From Proteobacteria bacterium UBA6503 (GTDB lineage Bacteria; Pseudomonadota; Alphaproteobacteria; UBA1280; UBA6503): 64,000 bases of DNA. Shown piece after piece: positions 8,103 to 18,260 of this stretch. The position numbers and the translations under genes are program-made. Position 1 is the first letter of the stretch, and each line of letters begins with the position of its first letter. A model generated the notes under the pieces. The model was given only the letters and a program-made list of their open reading frames with translations. It searched no databases and had not been told where the DNA came from. The DNA is taken from assembly GCA_002436405.1 (NCBI GenBank), contig DJLZ01000005.1:496001-560000 (forward strand), read 5' to 3'.

Positions 8103-9761
8103 TTACACTTCTAAAACAGTTGCAATTGTTGACGGTTTGCGGCCACGTTCTACACGGAACAAACGACGCACTGCAATGCGCATTGCCTCTTCAATTTTGT
8201 TCACATCAACGCCGTATTTATCGATGGCAGCTTCGGCGGCTTCAGTCGCTTCTTTGATAGCATCTTCAATCAATTCAGGCTGAAGGCTGTGGTCAACAAT
8301 ACCCATGCTTTTGATTGTTACATCATCACATAGTTCGCCTGACTCACGGTCAACAGCAGCTGTTACCATCACCATGCCGTGGAATGACAACTGACGGCGT
8401 TCACGCAGGATGTATTTATCTTCATCAAGAATGTTCAGGCCATCAACGTAAAGGCGACCAAACTGGTACTTCTCTTCCTTCACGGCTTTAGGCGCATCTG
8501 GGCCAAGGTAAACACGGGTACCGTTTTCAATCACAAACTGTTTTGGTACGCCAAGTGATTTTGCAAACTCAGCTTGTGCTTTAAGGTGCGCATACTCACC
8601 GTGCACAGGCACTGCAATTTCAGGGCGGATAAGCTTGTACATTTCGGCAATTTCGTCTTGCGCGGCATGGCCTGATACGTGCACGAAGTCTGATTTTTCG
8701 TGAACAATTTCAGCACCTTGCTTGGTAAGCTTGTTAATAAGGTTGTAAATTGCACGTTCGTTACCCGGAATCATCTTCGATGAAAGCAATACGGTATCGC
8801 CTTCGGTAAGCTCAAGGTTAATTTCGTCGTTGGCAATTTTACTTAGTGCAGCACGAGGCTCAGCCTGTGAGCCTGTCACCAAAATAAGAACTTGGTTACG
8901 TGGCAGAGTCATCGCTTCCATAGGGTCAATGATGTTGTTAAACACATCATCAGCGATGTAGCCACACTCACGGGCGTAGCCAAGCATCTTCTTCATTGAG
9001 TAGCCCCATAGTGCCACTTTACGGTTATGCTTTTTCGCAAGCTCAAGCGCGCTTTTTACGCGGCCCACGTTTGAAGCAAACGTACAGAAGTACACACGGT
9101 TTTTACGACCAGCCAGCACTTTATCAAGGCTTTCTTTAACAGCCCCTTCTGAGCCTGAGTCTTTTGGCTTAAAGATGTTTGTAGAGTCACCCAACATCAC
9201 AAGTACGCCTTCATCGCCAATTTCTTTCAGGCGTTTGATGTTACTTGCATTACCAAGTGTTGGGTTAGGGTCAAGCTTGTAGTCACCTGTGTGCATAATT
9301 GTGCCGTACTTGGTACGGATAGCCACGGCGTTGCCTTCAGGGATTGAGTGCGTTACGTCAATATACTCAATATCAAAGTTACCAATCTTGGTGCGGTCGC
9401 CTGGCTTAACAACATTAACAGGGACTTCGTTTTCTAGGCCCATTTGTTGTAGCTTTGATTGCAGCACGTGGCTTGCAAACTTAGTAAGGTATACAGGGGC
9501 TTGCATGTCTTCCCACAGGTATGGCAGGCCACCGATGTGGTCTTCGTGGGCGTGGGTGATTACAATACCTTTAAGGCGTTTAATGTTTTCACGCACGTAT
9601 GCAATATCAGGAAGGACAACGTCAGCGCCGGGGGCGTATTCGTCTGGGAAGGTAATGCCTACGTCAACAATAAGCATATCGCCATCGCATTCGTAAACCA
9701 TAAGGTTCATGCCAATTTCACCCACGCCACCTAGTGGCAGGGCTGATAATCCATCTTTCAT
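8103..9761 (-). CDS. rnj: Ribonuclease J
   Basis: Metallo-beta-lactamase/beta-CASP RNase, with 5'-exonuclease and endonuclease activity in rRNA maturation and mRNA decay. Length 552 residues, normal. The zinc motif ITHAHEDHIGG lies at about residues 69-79. The second motif is HTGDYKLDP. The beta-CASP region contains SGHAAQDEI and VPVHGEY. Co-occurrence with RNase E is common in Alphaproteobacteria. The gene is 85 bases downstream of birA, the usual nuoN-birA-rnj order. Confidence 0.94.
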   Translation of the reverse strand: MKDGLSALPLGGVGEIGMNLMVYECDGDMLIVDVGITFPDEYAPGADVVLPDIAYVRENIKRLKGIVITHAHEDHIGGLPYLWEDMQAPVYLTKFASHVLQSKLQQMGLENEVPVNVVKPGDRTKIGNFDIEYIDVTHSIPEGNAVAIRTKYGTIMHTGDYKLDPNPTLGNASNIKRLKEIGDEGVLVMLGDSTNIFKPKDSGSEGAVKESLDKVLAGRKNRVYFCTFASNVGRVKSALELAKKHNRKVALWGYSMKKMLGYARECGYIADDVFNNIIDPMEAMTLPRNQVLILVTGSQAEPRAALSKIANDEINLELTEGDTVLLSSKMIPGNERAIYNLINKLTKQGAEIVHEKSDFVHVSGHAAQDEIAEMYKLIRPEIAVPVHGEYAHLKAQAEFAKSLGVPKQFVIENGTRVYLGPDAPKAVKEEKYQFGRLYVDGLNILDEDKYILRERRQLSFHGMVMVTAAVDRESGELCDDVTIKSMGIVDHSLQPELIEDAIKEATEAAEAAIDKYGVDVNKIEEAMRIAVRRLFRVERGRKPSTIATVLEV

Positions 9762-9846
9762 AAGAACTCCTTAGTTCGTCTATTTTTTTGTGGGTACGTT
9801 GCGGCCTACCCTTTGCCGAATATCAAAAATCTAATAAATACAGGGC

Positions 9847-10584
9847 TTACATTTCGTGGATAATATCGCCTGTAGAGCAAATGTGTTTATCACCACCACC
9901 AATTTCAAGGATTAAATTCCCTTCGGCGTTTAGGTCAACTGCTTTGCCTTTAACCTCTTGGCCGCCGTCAATCCAACGTACATTTTGGCCAAGGGTGGCG
10001 CAGTGGCTGCGGTAATACTCAACAACGGCAGAGTCCCCCTTTTGGTGCTGCAGGTCAAGGCCTTTATGGAATTCAGCCATAATTTCTTCTAATACAGCCT
10101 CTTTTGCAAACGGCTGGCCACTTACGTCTTGTAGTGTGGTGGCTGCAAGGTCGTCTGGTAGGCCTTCGGGCGGGGTGTTCACGTTAACGCCAATCCCTAC
10201 AATGTAAAAGCGCTTTTGGCTATTGGCAGGGTCTGTATAGCTTTCAATCAAAATGCCTGAGAGTTTTTTAAGGCCTGTATTCGTAGCACCCAAAATATCA
10301 TTCGGCCATTTGATAACAGTGTGATTACCTGAAAGACCATTTAATGCCTTATGAACAACAACGCTGGCAAGCAGTGGTAACAAGGCGGGGTTGCCGTCAC
10401 GCACAATAACCGACATTGCCAAGCCACCTTGGGGGAATGTTTGCCAAATGCGGCCCAGTCGGCCACGGCCTTTGGTTTGCTGATCAGCCGTAACAACAGT
10501 TAAGTGGGTTGCACCTTTACGGGCGTGTTCTGCGGCAACATCGTTTGTTGATGTTACGCTTTTAAAATGCAGAACATCTGCCAT
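9847..10584 (-). CDS. birA: Biotin-[acetyl-CoA-carboxylase] ligase
   Basis: Attaches biotin to the AccB lysine through biotinyl-5'-AMP. Length 245 residues, and it lacks the N-terminal helix-turn-helix of the E. coli protein, so it should not act as a repressor. Diagnostic segments are VTSTNDVA near the N-terminus, TADQQTKGRGRLGRIW (the substrate-binding GRGRxGR loop), WPNDIL and the catalytic Lys in KLSGILIE. It is 34 bases downstream of nuoN, as is typical in Alphaproteobacteria. Confidence 0.94.
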   Translation of the reverse strand: MADVLHFKSVTSTNDVAAEHARKGATHLTVVTADQQTKGRGRLGRIWQTFPQGGLAMSVIVRDGNPALLPLLASVVVHKALNGLSGNHTVIKWPNDILGATNTGLKKLSGILIESYTDPANSQKRFYIVGIGVNVNTPPEGLPDDLAATTLQDVSGQPFAKEAVLEEIMAEFHKGLDLQHQKGDSAVVEYYRSHCATLGQNVRWIDGGQEVKGKAVDLNAEGNLILEIGGGDKHICSTGDIIHEM

Positions 10585-10618
10585 GGCTGTGCCCTCTTCT
10601 GTTGCCCTGTTGTAAGCC

Positions 10619-12133
10619 TTATAGGCTTGCGCTTACAAATAGGCTTTCAGCTGCTTTGTAGCTGATGGCATCAATCGGCTGCATGAAGAAGATAAACCCT
10701 ACAACAAACAGAACAGCCGCAACCACAGCCATACGCATTGGCATTGGGGCGTTCATATCGATTGGTTTATTTAGGCCTTTATCAAAGTACATCGCGCGGA
10801 TAACACGTAGCACGTAGAATGCTGATACTACTGAAAGCACAACAGCAACAATCGCAAGCCATGTGTAACCGGCAGCAACAGCCGCACCAAACACGTAGAA
10901 CTTAGCAAAGAAGCCTGCTAGTGGTGGAATACCCGCAATCGAGAAGAACAACACCAAAAGCATAAAGGCGTATGCTGGCGCTTTTTCTGATAGGCCTGCA
11001 ATATCGTCAATGGTTTCAAGGTAAACATCTTTACGGCGAAGCAGCATAAGCATACCAAAAGCACCCATAGTCATAATACCGTAGATGGTTAGGTACATCA
11101 GTACAGCGTGCACACCTTGGATGGTACCGCCAACAAGACCCACAAGCATAAAGCCTACGTGACCGATTGATGAGTACGCCAAAAGACGCTTAAGGTTTTG
11201 CTGCACAATCGCCATGTAGGCACCAACGGCCATCGTTAGGATTGATAGCGCAATGATAACCTGTGTCCAGTCAGCAGCAAGAGCGGCAAAAGGCTCAATA
11301 AGAAGGCGCATAAGAAGTGCGAATGCAGCAATCTTAGGGCCAGCCGACATAAACGCTGTTACTGGGGTTGGTGAACCTTCGTAAACGTCAGGCGTCCACA
11401 TGTGGAATGGTACAGCTGATAGCTTAAATGCCATGGCTGTAATCACCATTACTAGAGCTACAGTTAGTGGCAATACGTGTTCACCGCCTTGGTGAATTGT
11501 TGCAATTGAACTGTCAATCGCAGCGAATGAAAGGTCACCCACAATACCGTAGATGTAGCTTAGGCCAAACAGCAGGATACCTGAAGCCAAGCTACCAAGT
11601 ACAAAGTACTTAAGACCTGCTTCACTTGATTTGCTGTTGTCGCGCCAGAAGCTTGCAAGTACGTAAAGCGAGAAGCTCATAAGCTCTAGACCCATGTAAA
11701 GGGTAATCAGGTGCGCAGCTGAAGTCATCAGCATCATGCCAAGGGAGGCAATCAGTACAAGAACGTAAAACTCAAACTTATGGAGTTTAATCTTCTTCAA
11801 AGTATCTTCAGCCAAAACGATAGCTGTTGCCGAAGCAAGCAGCACAAGTGATTTAGCGTAAAATGCGAACCAATCAGCAATGTAGAAGTGCCCTACTGGC
11901 TGGCCATCTGGGCCCGTGCCGTATGGGAAAGCAAAACCAATTTTAAAGGTTTGGTGCTCAACCAGCATAAAGATAAATGTAATCGCTAGCGTTACCACTG
12001 AAAGACCAGCCACACTGCGTGCAGCATATTCTTTAGGTGTAAATACACCCACCATCAGCAATACAAGAATGCTTACTGCCAAGAAAATTTCAGGCAGAGC
12101 CGCTGAGATATAGTTAAAAGCAAAGTCAGTCAT
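10619..12133 (-). CDS. nuoN: NADH-quinone oxidoreductase subunit N
   Basis: Antiporter-like membrane subunit of complex I. Length 504 residues with about 14 predicted membrane segments and the proton-channel family segments (LALELMSFSLYVLASF-type region, FKLSAVPFHMWTPDVYEGSPTPVTAFMS). Last nuo gene. Its start overlaps the nuoM stop by one base (TAATG), so translation is probably coupled. Confidence 0.96.
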   Translation of the reverse strand: MTDFAFNYISAALPEIFLAVSILVLLMVGVFTPKEYAARSVAGLSVVTLAITFIFMLVEHQTFKIGFAFPYGTGPDGQPVGHFYIADWFAFYAKSLVLLASATAIVLAEDTLKKIKLHKFEFYVLVLIASLGMMLMTSAAHLITLYMGLELMSFSLYVLASFWRDNSKSSEAGLKYFVLGSLASGILLFGLSYIYGIVGDLSFAAIDSSIATIHQGGEHVLPLTVALVMVITAMAFKLSAVPFHMWTPDVYEGSPTPVTAFMSAGPKIAAFALLMRLLIEPFAALAADWTQVIIALSILTMAVGAYMAIVQQNLKRLLAYSSIGHVGFMLVGLVGGTIQGVHAVLMYLTIYGIMTMGAFGMLMLLRRKDVYLETIDDIAGLSEKAPAYAFMLLVLFFSIAGIPPLAGFFAKFYVFGAAVAAGYTWLAIVAVVLSVVSAFYVLRVIRAMYFDKGLNKPIDMNAPMPMRMAVVAAVLFVVGFIFFMQPIDAISYKAAESLFVSASL

Positions 12134-13746
12134 TAGTGTGCTTCCTTCATGGTAGCCGCCGGTAGTGACGGTTCGTTAGCATCTTTAGTTTTAGCGCCTG
12201 TTGTCATGTCGTGGGTTTGACCAACGATATGATCTTTCGTGCGCATAAGTGTTTCGTGGTAGCCCGCCCCCAAGCTTTCAGACAGGTTCTTGGCTGAGGC
12301 TTCGGTAATGCCTAGTAGTGCTTTAGGGTATAGACCTAATAGCAGTACCAAGAATACCAATGGGATGAACATGGCAATCTCGCGCTTGTCCATATCGGTA
12401 AGGCGCTGAACTTCAGCAGTTTCAGGCGTACCGAAAATCATACGTTTTGTAAGCCACAGCATGTAAGCCGCACCCAGTACAACACCGAGGGTCGCAAAGA
12501 TTGTTGGTGTTGGGGCAACTGAGTAGCTACCTACAAGAATCAAAAATTCACCCACAAAGCTGTTTGTCCCTGGCAAGGCTACTGAGGCCATTACGAAGAA
12601 TACAAATACAACTGAGTAAAGTGGAATCACCTTAACAAGGCCGCCAAAGCGGTTAAGGTCACGGGTGTGCATGCGGTCGTAAACCACACCAATCAGCATG
12701 AATAGCGCTGATGAAACGATACCGTGGTTCACCATTTGCATCAAAGCACCTTGGATGCTTTCAGTCGTTGCAGCAAAAATACCTAGGGTAATAAAGCCCA
12801 TGTGTGACACTGACGAGTATGCAATCATCTTCTTCACGTCTTGCTGCATCAGTGCAACGAGCGCTGCGTACACAATAGCAATAACACTTAGAGCAAATAC
12901 CATTGGGGCAAATACGGCTGAAGCTTCAGGCAGTACTGGCAGTGACAGACGCAAGAAACCATACGCACCCATCTTCAACAGAACACCCGCCAGAATCACA
13001 GAACCTGCAGTTGGCGCTTGTACGTGGGCATCTGGCAACCAAGTGTGGAATGGCCACATTGGCACCTTCACAGCAAAGGCCGCAAAGAATGCAAGCCATA
13101 GCCAAACTTGTACTTTAGGGTCAATAATAAGTTGTGGCAGCAGCGCCATGTTGAAAGTTTCGCCACCGGCAAAGAACAAGTACAAGATGGCAATCAGCAT
13201 CAGTACTGAACCTACAAATGTGTAAAGGAAGAACTTAAGCGCAGCGTATACACGACGCTCGCCACCCCACACACCGATGATAAGGAACATCGGGATAAGC
13301 ATAGCTTCCCAGAATACGTAGAACAGCATAAGGTCGGTTGCGCAGAATACACCAATCACGAATGACTCAAGTGCTAGGAATGCCGCCATGTAGCCCTTTA
13401 CTTTTTGGGTAATGCCCTTCCATGACACCAAAATACAAATAGGTGTAAGCAATGTTGTAAGCAATACAAACGGTAGTGAAATACCATCAATACCCATGCG
13501 GTAGTATAGGCCCATTTGAGGCAACCAGCCGTGGGTTTCAGTCAGTTGGAAGACAGCTGAAGTTGGGTCGTAGTTGTGGTTGAACAAAATAGAAACACTC
13601 AAAGCGAATGTAATAAGTGATGTCCACAAAGCGGCAAGCTTTGAGTTGTGTGCCACAACTTCTTCTTCACCGTTCATGATAAAGAAAATCATAAACGCAC
13701 CAACAAGTGGCAAGAATGTGATGGTCGAAAGAATTGGGAAGTCCAT
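12133..13746 (-). CDS. nuoM: NADH-quinone oxidoreductase subunit M
   Basis: Antiporter-like proton-pumping subunit of complex I, 537 residues and polytopic. The conserved core VKVPMWPFHTWLPDAHVQAPTAGSV contains the channel Lys and the HTWLPDAH motif. VFWEAMLIPMFLIIGVWGG carries the membrane Glu typical of these subunits. The hydrophilic C-terminal tail (about the last 40 residues) is longer than in E. coli. Overlaps nuoN by one base. nuoL is 29 bases upstream. Confidence 0.96.
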   Translation of the reverse strand: MDFPILSTITFLPLVGAFMIFFIMNGEEEVVAHNSKLAALWTSLITFALSVSILFNHNYDPTSAVFQLTETHGWLPQMGLYYRMGIDGISLPFVLLTTLLTPICILVSWKGITQKVKGYMAAFLALESFVIGVFCATDLMLFYVFWEAMLIPMFLIIGVWGGERRVYAALKFFLYTFVGSVLMLIAILYLFFAGGETFNMALLPQLIIDPKVQVWLWLAFFAAFAVKVPMWPFHTWLPDAHVQAPTAGSVILAGVLLKMGAYGFLRLSLPVLPEASAVFAPMVFALSVIAIVYAALVALMQQDVKKMIAYSSVSHMGFITLGIFAATTESIQGALMQMVNHGIVSSALFMLIGVVYDRMHTRDLNRFGGLVKVIPLYSVVFVFFVMASVALPGTNSFVGEFLILVGSYSVAPTPTIFATLGVVLGAAYMLWLTKRMIFGTPETAEVQRLTDMDKREIAMFIPLVFLVLLLGLYPKALLGITEASAKNLSESLGAGYHETLMRTKDHIVGQTHDMTTGAKTKDANEPSLPAATMKEAH

Positions 13747-13775
13747 TATTATTAATTCCTATTTTAAACTTCAGC

Positions 13776-15701
13776 TTAGATCATTAACCATGTCATTAGC
13801 GCAAGCATGCCCAAAATAAGCACGAACGCGTAATGGTAAATGTAACCAGTTTGCAGTGGGCGAATCGCCGCACTAAATTTGCGTGTCACCCATGCGGCGC
13901 CATCTGGGCCAAAACGGTCAATGGTACCAACGTCACCCTTCTGCCAGAAGAAACGGCCTAGGCGCTTTACTTGGCGCACAACGATAAAGTCGTACAGCTC
14001 ATCGAAGTACCATTTGTTGAACGAGATTGCGTAAAGGCTGTCAAAGCCCTTGGCAATACGCTCAGCCATGCCACGTTTTTTAACGTACACAAACCAAGCC
14101 GCAACAATACCTGCTACCGCTACAACAAGTGGTAGGTATTTTAGGTACCATGGGGTGTGGTGGGCTTCATGCACACCAGGGTGGATTTCTTCAAGGATTA
14201 CAATTGCGCCGTCCCACCATTCGGTATGGGTCATCGATAGGCCAAGGAAACCAGTGATAATCGCACCAACAGCAAGCACAAGCATAGGGCCTGTCATAAC
14301 AAGTGGAGACTCATGTGCATGGTCGTAAACTTCTTTCGGGCCTTCAAACTTACCGTGGAATGCAAGGAACACCACACGGAAGCTGTAGAACGCTGTAAGT
14401 AGCGCAGCTAGCGTACCGATGATGTACAGAGCGTAACCAGTTTCGGTACCGCTCATCACGGCTGATTCAAGAATAAAGTCCTTCGAGAAGAAACCAGCAA
14501 ACGGAGGAATACCAGCAAGTGCTAGTGAACCAATCCACATCAGGCCGTAAGTAATCGGCAATAGCCGCTTTACGCCGCCCATTTTAAATAGGTCTTGCTC
14601 GTGGTGTAGACCATGAATCACAGAACCTGCAGCTAGGAACAATAGTGCTTTAAAGAAGCCGTGTGTAAACAGGTGGAACATGGCAGCTGAGTATGCTGAA
14701 ACACCACATGCAAAGAACATGTAACCCAACTGTGAACATGTTGAGTAGGCAATAACACGCTTAATATCGCGCTGTGTTAGGCCAATGGTGGCCGCAAAAA
14801 TAGCAGTTAGCGCCCCTACCCATGCAATGGTGGTCAAGGCAACTTCGGTCAGCTCAAGCACTGGCGACATACGTGCCAGCAAGAATACACCTGCTGTTAC
14901 CATGGTCGCTGCGTGAATAAGCGCAGATACTGGTGTTGGGCCTTCCATCGCATCTGGTAGCCATGTGTGCAGGCCAATTTGCGCTGATTTACCCATCGCA
15001 CCAAACAGCAATAGCAGACCAAAAATTTCAAGCACAGGTACATTCATACCTAGGAAGTCAATGCTTTGACCAGCAACAGCGTTTGCTGAAGCAAACATAT
15101 CGCCAAAAGCAATGCTGCCAAAGGCGGCAAAGCCAATAAGCATGGCTACAATAAGGCCCATATCAGCAACACGGTTAACTACGAACGCTTTAAGCGAAGC
15201 AGCGTTTGCGCTTTCTTTATGGTGCCAAAAACCAATCAGTAGGTATGACGCTAGGCCTACCCCTTCCCAACCAAGGAAAAGCTGTAGCAAGTTTGGTGCA
15301 GTTACCAAAGCAAGCATCATAAATGTAAACAATGAAAGGTAGCTAAAGAAGCGAGGCTTTGATGGATCTTCATGCATGTAGCCGATTGAGTAAATGTGCA
15401 CCATCGCTGATACCACAGTAACAAGAACCAACATAAGTGAGGTTAGCTTATCAACGTAAACGCCAAAGTTAACGCTAAAGTCGCCAGTGCTAATCCAGCT
15501 GTAAAGGGTTGCGTCTACAGGCTCATGGCCAAGAACAGCAATGTTCACCAAGCCAAACAACGCAAGCATAGCTGAAATCAGCACGCTACCAGTTGTTACA
15601 GCCATTGCGGCTTTTTCACCAATAATGCGGTGGCCCAGGCCGCCCACCATTGAGGCGAAAAGTGGCAATAGAACAAGTACGAAATACATCTGTGCTGGCA
15701 T
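13776..15701 (-). CDS. nuoL: NADH-quinone oxidoreductase subunit L
   Basis: Distal antiporter-like subunit of complex I, 641 residues. Family core GKSAQIGLHTWLPDAMEGPTPVSALIHAATMV. The C-terminus has the long lateral-helix region and a terminal membrane anchor (YHYAFVLILGMLALMTWLMI). nuoK ends four bases upstream of its start. Confidence 0.96.
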   Translation of the reverse strand: MPAQMYFVLVLLPLFASMVGGLGHRIIGEKAAMAVTTGSVLISAMLALFGLVNIAVLGHEPVDATLYSWISTGDFSVNFGVYVDKLTSLMLVLVTVVSAMVHIYSIGYMHEDPSKPRFFSYLSLFTFMMLALVTAPNLLQLFLGWEGVGLASYLLIGFWHHKESANAASLKAFVVNRVADMGLIVAMLIGFAAFGSIAFGDMFASANAVAGQSIDFLGMNVPVLEIFGLLLLFGAMGKSAQIGLHTWLPDAMEGPTPVSALIHAATMVTAGVFLLARMSPVLELTEVALTTIAWVGALTAIFAATIGLTQRDIKRVIAYSTCSQLGYMFFACGVSAYSAAMFHLFTHGFFKALLFLAAGSVIHGLHHEQDLFKMGGVKRLLPITYGLMWIGSLALAGIPPFAGFFSKDFILESAVMSGTETGYALYIIGTLAALLTAFYSFRVVFLAFHGKFEGPKEVYDHAHESPLVMTGPMLVLAVGAIITGFLGLSMTHTEWWDGAIVILEEIHPGVHEAHHTPWYLKYLPLVVAVAGIVAAWFVYVKKRGMAERIAKGFDSLYAISFNKWYFDELYDFIVVRQVKRLGRFFWQKGDVGTIDRFGPDGAAWVTRKFSAAIRPLQTGYIYHYAFVLILGMLALMTWLMI

Positions 15702-15705
15702 CTGG

Positions 15706-16017
15706 TTAGCCTTTCATCAGGTTAGAGTCTTCAATTTCGATGCTACCGCGGTTACGGAATAGCACCGTTACAATCGCGAGACCGATTGAAATTTCGGCAG
15801 CAGCGACTGTAAGAATAAAGAATGAGAAAATTTGGCCAGCCAAGTCACCCGCAAAGCTTGAGAAAGCAACAAGGTTAATGTTTACCGCAAGTAGCATAAG
15901 TTCGATGCACATCAACACAAGGATGATGTTTTTACGGTTTAGGAAAATACCCATAACGCCAATACTGAATAACGCAGCGGCTAGAATAAGGTAATGTGAT
16001 AGACCAATAGTTTCCAT
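15706..16017 (-). CDS. nuoK: NADH-quinone oxidoreductase subunit K
   Basis: Small membrane subunit of the complex I proton pathway. 103 residues in three membrane helices, containing the conserved Glu in MCIELMLLAVNINLVAF and a second one in AAAEISIGLAIV. Standard length and position between nuoJ and nuoL. Confidence 0.96.
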   Translation of the reverse strand: METIGLSHYLILAAALFSIGVMGIFLNRKNIILVLMCIELMLLAVNINLVAFSSFAGDLAGQIFSFFILTVAAAEISIGLAIVTVLFRNRGSIEIEDSNLMKG

Positions 16018-16049
16018 TTTTATAAACCTAAATTTATTTATTAATCTTT

Positions 16050-16655
16050 TTATACAAGGCCTTGGCCTGGTTTAACTTTTTTCATTTCAACAGCGTCTTC
16101 ACGGCGGGTTAGCACCTGCTTGTTGATGTTCTGACGGCGCACACCTTCACGGCGACGGAATGTGAGCGTAATGGCACCAATCATCGCTGTTAGCAGAATC
16201 AAGCCAGCTAGCTGGAATGGTGCTAGGTAATCGGTAAACAGTACCTGACCAATTGCCACGATGTTTTGTACATCACCCGGCACTGGCATGGCTTGTTGAA
16301 CCATCTCACCTGAGAACACACCCGCTTTTGCAGCAAGCACAAGTTCAGTCACCATTAGGCCACCTACAAGCAAACCTACTGGTAGGTAGCTTGCTGTGCC
16401 CTCTTTTAGCATGGCAAAGTCAATATCGATGGTCATCAGTACAAACAAGAACATAACCGCAATGGCGCCTACGTAAACAAGTACAAGCAATAGCCCTAGG
16501 AATTCAGCGCCCAATAGCACAAACAAGCCAGCGCAAGTGAAGAAGCTCAAAATCAAGAACAACACACTAAAGATTGGGTTACGTGCAACAACAACGCCCA
16601 TCCCTGAAAATAGTAAGATGGCAGCGAACACATAAAAAATTAGATCAGCAAACAT
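16050..16655 (-). CDS. nuoJ: NADH-quinone oxidoreductase subunit J
   Basis: Membrane subunit of complex I. 201 residues with five membrane helices, including VLVYVGAIAVMFLFVLM, the conserved pi-bulge helix segment. The C-terminal tail is basic (FRRREGVRRQNINKQVLTRRE). 41 bases separate it from nuoI upstream and 32 from nuoK downstream. Confidence 0.95.
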   Translation of the reverse strand: MFADLIFYVFAAILLFSGMGVVVARNPIFSVLFLILSFFTCAGLFVLLGAEFLGLLLVLVYVGAIAVMFLFVLMTIDIDFAMLKEGTASYLPVGLLVGGLMVTELVLAAKAGVFSGEMVQQAMPVPGDVQNIVAIGQVLFTDYLAPFQLAGLILLTAMIGAITLTFRRREGVRRQNINKQVLTRREDAVEMKKVKPGQGLV

Positions 16656-16696
16656 TATATTTAATCCCTAAGGGTTATTTATTATTAACGGTTCGA

Positions 16697-17185
16697 TTAA
16701 CGGTAAGGTGCGTCTTTCATCAGACGCTCAGCAATACGGATTTCAAACTCATCGCCGTTTTGAAGCAGCTTGTCTTTATCGTAAAGTAGGTTCTTACGGT
16801 CTTCGGCAGCAAACTCAAAGTTCGGGCCTTCAACAATAGCGTCAACTGGGCAAGCTTCTTCACATAGGCCACAGTAAATGCACTTCACCATGTCAATATC
16901 GTAGCGTGTGGTACGGCGTGAGCCATCTTCACGGGCTTCAGCTTCAATCACGATAGCTTGTGCTGGGCAAATAGCTTCACACAGTTTACAAGCGATGCAG
17001 CGCTCTTCCCCGTTTGGGTAGCGACGTAGCGCATGCTCACCACGGAAGCGCGGCGAAGTTGGCGTGCGCTCTAGTGGGTAGTTAATTGTGAACTTCGGTG
17101 AAAAGAAGTTTTTCAACGTCACAGCGAAGCCTGCAACCATATCTAGTAGCAGGAACTGACGTAGGTTTTGCCAAAGTTTCTTCAT
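16697..17185 (-). CDS. nuoI: NADH-quinone oxidoreductase subunit I (two [4Fe-4S] ferredoxin)
   Basis: Peripheral-arm subunit carrying clusters N6a and N6b. Two canonical motifs are visible: CIACKLCEAICPAQAI and CIYCGLCEEACPVDAI. It opens with an amphipathic helix (MKKLWQNLRQFLLLDMVAGF) that docks on the membrane. The start at 17185 matches the family N-terminus. A longer frame from 17200 would add five residues. Confidence 0.96.
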   Translation of the reverse strand: MKKLWQNLRQFLLLDMVAGFAVTLKNFFSPKFTINYPLERTPTSPRFRGEHALRRYPNGEERCIACKLCEAICPAQAIVIEAEAREDGSRRTTRYDIDMVKCIYCGLCEEACPVDAIVEGPNFEFAAEDRKNLLYDKDKLLQNGDEFEIRIAERLMKDAPYR

Positions 17186-17234
17186 CAAGCTAACTCTCAA
17201 TCAAATTTAATTTATTAATTCTTTAATACTGTCT

Positions 17235-18257
17235 TTAGTTCACAAGGCCAAAAATGTGCATGCTTGAGGCCACAACCACCAACCATAGCAGCGTAAACGG
17301 AAGGAAAATCTTCCAGCCTAGGCGCATCAGTTGGTCGTAACGGAAACGTGGCAATGTGGCACGTGCCCATAGGAATACAAACAGAATGAACGCCACTTTC
17401 AAGCTAAACCAGAAGAAGCCCGGTACAGCGTTTAGAAGTGGTGTGCTTACTGGTGGCAACCAGCCGCCCATAAAGATAATAGCGGTAATGGCTGACATCA
17501 AAATCATGTTGGCGTACTCACCCAGGAAGAATAGCGCAAAGCCCATACCTGCGTACTCTGAGTGGAAACCCGCCACAAGCTCAGCTTCACCTTCAGGAAG
17601 GTCAAACGGGGCACGGTTGGTTTCAGCCAAGATAGAAATAATGAATACGATAAACATCGGGAACAGCGGAATCATGTACCACATGCCGCGTTGCGCTTCC
17701 ACAATCTCAGAAAGGTTCATGCTGCCAGCAAGTAGAATAACAGTCATGATGGTTAGGCCCATTGATACCTCGTACGATACCATTTGCGCCCCACTACGTA
17801 CCGCACCAAGGAATGGGTACTTTGAGTTACTTGCCCAACCAGCAATAAGAACACCGTAAACACCCAAGCTTGATACCGCTAGTAGGTACAACACACCAAG
17901 GTTGATGTCTGCTAGAACTGCACCTTCATCGAAAGGAATAACAGCCCAAGCCATCAAAGCTGGGATAAGCACCATCATCGGTGCAATAATGAATGGCACT
18001 TTTGAAGCGTCAGAAGGAATAATAAATTCCTTGAACATCATCTTAACAACATCAGCAAGCGGCTGGCCTAGACCTTTAGGGCCAACTTGGTTAGGGCCAA
18101 TACGTAGCTGCATGTAACCAATAACTTTACGCTCAGCCAAAGTTAGGTACGCTACACAACCAAATAGAGGCAATGTAATTGCCATAACCTTCAGCACAAT
18201 AATCACAAGTGCCCAAATGTTATCCCAGGTGAGAAGCTCGATGAATGGTAGTTCCAT
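17235..18257 (-). CDS. nuoH: NADH-quinone oxidoreductase subunit H
   Basis: Membrane subunit forming much of the quinone chamber. 340 residues and eight helices, with ERKVIGYMQLRIGPNQVGPKG near the N-terminus and the acidic loop ETNRAPFDLPEGEAELVAGFHSEY, both signature regions. Its start is three bases downstream of the nuoG stop. Confidence 0.97.
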   Translation of the reverse strand: MELPFIELLTWDNIWALVIIVLKVMAITLPLFGCVAYLTLAERKVIGYMQLRIGPNQVGPKGLGQPLADVVKMMFKEFIIPSDASKVPFIIAPMMVLIPALMAWAVIPFDEGAVLADINLGVLYLLAVSSLGVYGVLIAGWASNSKYPFLGAVRSGAQMVSYEVSMGLTIMTVILLAGSMNLSEIVEAQRGMWYMIPLFPMFIVFIISILAETNRAPFDLPEGEAELVAGFHSEYAGMGFALFFLGEYANMILMSAITAIIFMGGWLPPVSTPLLNAVPGFFWFSLKVAFILFVFLWARATLPRFRYDQLMRLGWKIFLPFTLLWLVVVASSMHIFGLVN

Positions 18258-18260
18258 AGC